Shown here piece after piece: positions 32,498 through 37,269 of a stretch of 37,269 bases of DNA. The stretch covers positions 1,291,916 to 1,329,184 of the forward strand of contig BFEA01000243.1 of NCBI GenBank assembly GCA_003427395.1, in the 5' to 3' direction. Each line of letters starts with the position of its first letter. The stretch's first letter is position 1. The position numbers and the translations under genes are program-made. The notes beneath the pieces were generated by a model. It searched no databases. It saw only the letters and a program-made list of their open reading frames with translations, and had not been told where the DNA came from. Source of the stretch: Chara braunii. Lineage: Eukaryota; Streptophyta; Charophyceae; Charales; Characeae.

Positions 32498-33154
32498 TTT
32501 CGGACTGTCAGTATGGACAAGTGGGTCAGAGAGTCGCCAGTCAACAAAAGAATCAATTAGACTCTAAAGAGGTTCACTCCCCCTCTTGCTTGGATGAACA
32601 CTCATTTTCCCAGTCCTTGCCCACTTCAGACGATCACTTTCCCTCTCTCCCTGTTCACTCTCCCTCCTCTCTTTCTCTTCTTTCAGATTGCGAGTCTCCA
32701 CGGGCATCGGAAATGAACTCATAGAAACAGACTGATGAGCTCAGAGAAGACAAGGTAGAACTCCTAGTCGGAGCGGCATTTCATTTGGAAGTAGAGAGCA
32801 GCAGAATCAAAAGAAACAAACGAACTCAATGAGAGGTCTGATCCAGCGACCCAGTCTGATCAGACTGCATACGAGGTCCTCTCGAGTCCAGTCTGACCAG
32901 CCCCGTGTCCGTTCAACAAATCAGACAATGAGTGACTAAATGCAATAATGGAGAATTGAGTGGTGCACAAGGTGCGAGTCAAGCCACGGACAGTGCAATT
33001 AGAAGACATGTGAAACGTCACTGCCAAGATCCCATCGGCAGTGGGTGTCCTAATCCAAGAAGAATGAACTCGTATCCCAGCCAAGAAGACAAGAGGTCAA
33101 TGGCTAACCGATTTGGGTCCAGAGGCTCTTCTTGTTTGGGCCCGGTCCCGCTGG

Positions 33155-33247
33155 GTCCCAAGGGTCCCACGTAGGTCTCAACCAGGTCCCAAGGGTCCCA
33201 CGTAGGTCTCAACCAGGTCCCAAGGGTCCCACGTAGGTCTCAACCAG
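33155..33247. repeat. 31-bp minisatellite, three exact-looking copies
   Basis: Unit of 31 bp starting gtcccaagggtcccacgtag at 33155, 33186 and 33217, then a partial unit (gtcccaacca). Copies appear identical, so the expansion is recent compared with the decayed coding sequence around it. Within the unit gtccca occurs twice. Confidence 0.9.
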
Positions 33248-33985
33248 GTCCCAACCAAGAGGAGTCCCACTTGAACTTAGTTCAGTCTCTACTGCACTGA
33301 AAAACGAAATTTCAACTTCTGGCAAAACCTACAGACTACAACCGTTCAGTGATGAAAAGACAAAGCACTGTAGAAGACTGATCATGTATGTCAAGATACC
33401 CAGAGGAGGTAGATCACATGCATTCAGTCACACAATCAAGACCACAAAGGAGTAGGAAAAGAAACCCAGAGTACCCCAGCATGACAATCAATACCATACA
33501 CACATACATGGGCATCCCGTAGGTGCACGACACTTACCTGAGTGGCCTTGAGCTTCGAGATGAATATAACTCACCCCCCTTCTCATGTGGTCCTCCTAAC
33601 CCCTCTAACGCTACCCCTACACTAGTGTCCTATCTCCTAGGAGGGTCCGACTCCAACACCAAAGTGCAACGCAGGATCCCCCGTGGATGCTGAAGAACAA
33701 AGTAGCAACTTGCAGTCCGTTGATGAAGAGTGGTCGCTGACCCTCAAGCTCGCCTACTTGAGGGCAGCCCAAGTGTCTCCCTTGAATGAAGTTGAATCAG
33801 ATTCCAGGTGCGAGTGCCTCTCACAATCGCCTCTCTCAAATTGCCGCATGAAGTCTCATCGAAATGTCTTGCCACCCTAATCTCACTCTCAAGCAACCTG
33901 GTTCGGTTCTATGTTGACCCCACTTGACCTAACCAGGTGGGGGCAGCTTCCCTAAGCCACGCTGCCCCACTTCCCTCAACCAACC

Positions 33986-34033
33986 AACCCTAACCCTAAG
34001 TGTTGCCCTCAACCACTTAGGTTAGGGTTAGGG
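33986..34033. repeat. Telomere-like inverted repeat
   Basis: Left arm aaccctaaccctaagt (33986-34001), right arm acttaggttagggttaggg (34015-34033), loop about 13 nt. The motif resembles TTAGGG-type telomere repeats but consists of only two to three units in each arm. Confidence 0.8.
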
Positions 34034-34067
34034 CAGCAAAGTCAACTCTCACCAGCAAGTAGAATCC

Positions 34068-34079
34068 GCTCCGATACCA
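34068..34079 (-). other. Primer-binding site, initiator tRNA-Met type
   Basis: On the minus strand TGGTATCGGAGC, one base after an LTR end ...ctcataaca. The common plant site is TGGTATCAGAGC, so one mismatch. The adjoining terminal TG/CA supports the boundary. Confidence 0.75.
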
Positions 34080-34080
34080 A

Positions 34081-34370
34081 TGTTATGAGCCTGGCCAATT
34101 TCGAGATACACATCCACTGGAAAGTACAATGCCATCCAATTGTAGAAAGAAATGAATGAACTTGAGAGGAGAGAGAGGAGTAGAAGAAGAAGAACAAGTA
34201 AGAAAGAAGAAGAAGAAGATGTACACCAGAAAAGACAATGACGAGGCTCTTCTTCTTCGCCCAACAATCTCCTCCTCCTTATCTCCCCCTTCTCTTATTC
34301 ATGCAAGAAATAATAATACAATGATGAATGACTGGTCCAGAATCAATGTCTGAGTCCCTCTTCTACTCCA
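34081..34370 (-). repeat. LTR of the second gypsy element (inner part; outer end not found)
   Basis: It starts with tgttatgagcctggcc next to the primer site, contains GAA/GAAGA-rich tracts (34170-34220) and T/C-rich counterparts (34248-34300). The second LTR is absent from the window, so the outer end cannot be set; 34370 is a guess. Confidence 0.4.
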
Positions 34371-35040
34371 GGTATCACTCAAGGTCCACCATAGCCATGA
34401 CCGCCTCTCCCACTCTTCTGCTCCAGCTCAGTCCGCCAAGCCCAGCACTGCCTTGAAGCTTCTTGGTGTGGCTCTCCCCGGCTGGGGACTCCTTGCTGCA
34501 GCGCCCACCAAGGTGATGAAGATGGTTGCCACCATAGCCAGGTAAGTACCCCTGGCGCTCCTCCCCCTTCCTTCCTCCTTCCTCGTTCTTCCTCCCTCAT
34601 GTCCTTCTCCTTCCTACCCAGCAGCGTTGCTCCAGCCAGCGCTCCACCAGTGTGTCGCCAAACTTGCACACCGAAAAAGAGGCCGGGTCTTCCGCCCGGC
34701 CGGAAGATATAGCGGCCTGCTTTGCCTTTTGGGCGGTGACTTCCAGGCCGCTGGCCTTCCCAAGCAACCGGTACCTCCTCCTGTTTTGGAGGGAAACATC
34801 ATTGCAGACTCTAATATTGCCCTACAGGTCCTATATTCAGACTAGTACCCGCTAGACCTAGCCTACACTACCGGGTTCTAAAAATGCCACTTTTGTCTTC
34901 TTTTGCTCAGCCTCCGGTACCTCCATATTTACCCCCCTGCCGGGTGCGGTACCGGCCTACTCGCTACTTGAGTGCTTTTTCCCCGCTGCAACCCATCAAA
35001 GCCACGGCCACAGGTAAGTACCGGCCCTAAGGGCCCAACG
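34371..35040. other. Unassigned GC-richer stretch with CCGGTACC motifs and donor-like sites
   Basis: Two near-perfect plant splice-donor strings, caggtaagtacc, occur at about 34540 and 35010, each in a similar context. CCGGTACC-type motifs recur near 34768, 34914, 34950 and 35017. No exon with recognisable protein follows. It could be a further LTR or the flank of one. Confidence 0.3.
34681..34701. repeat. GC-rich hairpin
   Basis: ggccggg and cccggcc arms around a 7-nt loop (tcttccg). There is no T run after it. Function unknown. Confidence 0.6.
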
Positions 35041-35341
35041 AACTAACAAGTGCCTTGGGGGGCCACACACACACACTCATACCAACATCACTCAGACAGG
35101 CACAATCACACACACGCAAGCCAACCAGCACTCAGACAAACATGCAGTCCAGCAAGCACACACATACACAGACTTAGCAGGCGGGAATTCAGTAGGGCAT
35201 TCAGTCTATGAGCAAATCTCAGAAATCAGTTATGTGTTTCAGTCCATGTTTGGACGGGTTATCACAGGTTTTTTTTTTTCTTTTTTTTTTTCTTTTGATT
35301 GATTGATTGATATGACGTGGGGGGTTCCCCTCCCCCCTACG

Positions 35342-35375
<34 letters not shown>
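35041..35375. repeat. CA-rich, poly-T, GATT and (AC)n low-complexity tracts
   Basis: CA-rich sequence at 35062-35175, poly-T with two C interruptions at about 35270-35296, a (GATT)3-like run at 35298-35310 and an (AC)n run at about 35343-35373. No gene. The poly-T could be the reverse of a retroposon A-tail, but no LINE or SINE body is recognised. Confidence 0.8.
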
Positions 35376-35378
<3 letters not shown>

Positions 35379-35645
35379 ACGAGCATGCAGGTGGAACCGA
35401 GGCAAGGAATAAGGAAATCCAAGCAGGGCCTCTGACCGGGGCCGACGGCAGGAGGCTATGCTCAGAGGACCGGACCCGCGGGTCACCCAGTAAGTAGGAA
35501 GCAAGCTCGATAGAGAGAGTTTAGCATTAGCCTTTTTTCCTCCCAATTTTTTTGATTTCCCCCCTTCTTTGAACCCCCCTCTCGCCCCGTATTCCTCTTT
35601 GCTCCCCCTTTTTTTGCTAAGCTTCGGTTGAGGAGGTTACAATTT
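35376..35645. other. Unassigned sequence
   Basis: No supported gene. A cagtaagta donor-like string lies near 35489. Runs of T and C become frequent from 35530. Confidence 0.3.
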
Positions 35646-35780
35646 TTTTTCACAGTAGATTGATAGTAGTAATTTTTCTTGTCTGAATAAGTACGTAAGA
35701 CTTCTTGAAGCATTTGATGCATACTGAGTTAAAAACGGTATGTGCCTCCTCCCTTCCTTTTTGCGCTCTTTGGCTCACTT

Positions 35781-35811
<31 letters not shown>

Positions 35812-36690
35812 TCCTTTTTCTTTTTTTCGCTCCCCCCCTTTTTTTCCCCATTTTTTCCTTAGGAAATATGTTTTTCCGAATTTTTCCTTGATGAATAGTT
35901 CCTTCTCGTGCATACTCAATAGGGTTTTCTGTTTTGCTTGAATCGATGAAATAACGAAAGCCTCGTAAGTACGAAAAACCTTTTGACGCATGACGAGTAA
36001 AGATCGTTCTGTACCTCTTCCTTGTGTGACGATCTTTTTTTTCCTCCCGATGTGAACTAAATAGGAAGTTTCGAAGTCCTTACTCCTTTAGTAATCGACC
36101 TCTCCCTTGGCAATGTTTTTCGTTCTTTTCCTTCATTCCCTACCGAGCGAAAGGCTTCGCATGAATTCTTGCATACTGATGAGCTCTTTCTGATGCATGT
36201 AAGAACTGTTCGTTTCCCCTTTTTTTCGAAAATCCCATGCTAACTAGCTCGTTCTTTGGCTAAATTGCTCTCGTTCTCTAATGAACTTTTTCTGATGCAT
36301 GTAAGAACTGCTCGTTTTTTTCCCCTTCTTTTCGTAAGTCCCATGGTAATTAGCTTGCTCTTTGGCGAAACTACTATCGTTCTTTGATGAGCTAAAACCC
36401 CGGACTCCTGCATGGTGACGAGGTTCTCACTTTTTGCTTGAATCGACGATTCATGAAAAAAACTTCGTACAAGCACCCTTGCTGCATGCTGAAAAAGGAT
36501 TGCTCGGTACCTTTCCCTTTTGCTTATGATTGCACTAGGAAATCTAAAAGTTTCTTTCACGATAGGTCCTTAGATGATTATTTCCTTGTTTCTATCTAGC
36601 AAGCTCTTAAACACGGTAGTCTGGCATGAACTATCTCCCAAACTTTTGCACACCAATGGGATTCTCAGCCGCCTGAACCAACGACCTATG
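35646..36690. repeat. Old T-rich satellite with several diverged units
   Basis: Landmark ttttgcttgaatcga (35931, 36435; weaker at 35672 and 36672) is followed by taacgaaag..tcgtaagtacgaaa-like and ttgatgcatactga-like blocks, then gtacctcttcc-like ends (35720-35755, 36013-36025, 36509-36520). A cleaner two-copy tandem of about 101 bp (tttctgatgcatgtaagaac) lies at 36178-36278 and 36279-36385. Long homopolymer T tracts sit between units at 35770-35860. Open frames here are products of the T/A runs. Confidence 0.6.
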
Positions 36691-37245
36691 GATGCTCTCT
36701 TCCGATTCTCAGCACATTAGAACAACTATACCGCATACGCCGTTGCATGAACACCCCACCGATTATGCAAAGGACGTACGACTCTCTGAAACTAATCGAG
36801 AGATGCGACCATGCGTATAGCTCATCGAGGCGCTGCTAATGCTTACCTATTATGGACTCCGTCCCTCAGTCAAGGATCAGAAATTAGCCTGATTAGTAAA
36901 ATGTTCCGTGCTGCTTTTTATCGATGCTTTATTCTAACTCTGTGTAATACCCCAACCCCCACATGATAAAGCCTCTCCCCCTCTACTCCCCAAGAAAGTC
37001 TCCCAGCTTGACAGGAATTCTCATAAAATATTCAATAAGATACAAGCTGATAAACTCCAGGAGCTACGAAAGGAAAAAGCCCTGGAACAAGCCCCCCATT
37101 CCGTAACGGATGGTTGAACCATATCGCCAACACAGAAAATGCCCGGATTCTGCCACAGTTCCACAATGCGCTGGCAAAACTTACGCCGGAGCTCATCCTA
37201 ACACGTTTTATCGTGTCCTAGCGTGCATATGAGCACACACCCGAA
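36691..37245. other. Unassigned sequence at the right end
   Basis: No recognisable protein, RNA or repeat. A short open stretch near 37015-37115 (QADKLQELRKEKALEQA) could be a remnant of coding sequence but is too short to name. Confidence 0.25.
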
Positions 37246-37269
37246 ACACACACACACACACACACACAC
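37246..37269. repeat. (AC)n microsatellite at the window end
   Basis: Dinucleotide run reaching the last base; it may continue beyond the window. Confidence 0.9.

Larger units (their letters stand above)
32498..34067 (-). other. Long leader of the second gypsy element
   Basis: About 1.6 kb between primer site and gag, without a convincing ORF. It holds a 31-bp minisatellite (33155-33247) and a telomere-like inverted repeat (33986-34033) just inside the primer site. Short open frames on both strands lack motifs. Confidence 0.5.
30341..34370 (-). mobile_element. Second Ty3/gypsy element, truncated (no RT, RNase H or integrase)
   Basis: Reading leftward: LTR start (34081), initiator-Met-type primer site (34079-34068), a 1.6-kb leader, gag (32497-30925) and protease (to about 30345). 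The polyprotein stops abruptly at the CT microsatellite near 30340; RT, RNase H and integrase are missing. Remains of them were not seen left of the two-gene element, so the loss is a deletion or they lie outside the window. Gag and protease differ from those of the first element, so this is a separate family. Confidence 0.7.

Noticed and set aside
33155-33247. CRISPR-like array
   Set aside because: The units abut without spacers, so it is a minisatellite, and the context is eukaryotic.
33986-34033. Chromosome end or telomere scar
   Set aside because: Only a few units, inverted, and inside a retrotransposon leader with sequence continuing on both sides.
34420-35015. Spliced host gene using the caggtaagtacc donors
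   Set aside because: No reading frame or recognisable protein joins across the sites, and the surroundings are repeated motifs.
35650-35991. Lys-rich or Phe-rich ORFs on either strand
   Set aside because: They are translations of poly-T/poly-A tracts in the satellite.

Overview
The window is eukaryotic, repeat-rich and close to free of host genes. LTR retrotransposon gag-pol remains, primer-binding sites complementary to plant-type tRNA-Asp and initiator tRNA-Met, spliced genes, microsatellites and assembly gaps (655 N, plus isolated n) point to a plant or charophyte nuclear scaffold. The protein style reminds me of Chara braunii retroelements, but that is memory and cannot be verified here.

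Layout. (1) 1-17850, minus strand: a large decayed Ty3/gypsy element. Reading leftward it has a very long right LTR (12982-17850, holding the gap), a tRNA-Asp-type primer site (12962-12979), gag with a zinc knuckle, an aspartic protease, RT-RNase H-integrase (1106 codons open) and then a second gag-like ORF with its own zinc knuckle downstream of pol (5830-2951). It ends in the start of the left LTR (824-1), which runs off the window. (2) 17851-18520: alternating inverted repeats of about 90 bp, into which the gypsy element inserted. (3) About 19080-30340, plus strand: an unusual element of about 11 kb. It has two protein genes, both damaged by stops. Gene 1 (21530-26584) carries a ParB/sulfiredoxin-like domain and a possible methyltransferase-like region. 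Gene 2 (27235-29080, apparently three exons) ends in a Ulp1/SENP (C48) cysteine protease with an intact His-Asp-Gln-Cys set. More than twenty copies of a 16-bp palindrome, TTCGGATNNATCCGAA, cluster in front of each gene and recur near the right end. (4) 30341 to about 34370, minus strand: a truncated second Ty3/gypsy element (protease, gag, long leader, initiator-Met-type primer site, LTR start). (5) 34.4-37.3 kb: non-coding sequence with low-complexity tracts, an old T-rich satellite and a terminal (AC)n run.

Almost every broken frame is interrupted by TGA, TAG or TAA where CGA, CAG or CAA would restore sense, and two catalytic Asp codons of pol read AAY instead of GAY. This fits long-term cytosine deamination of silenced elements. 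The two-gene palindrome element is the best candidate for an undescribed system: a ParB-like protein and a SUMO-protease-like protein sharing one family of palindromic sites.
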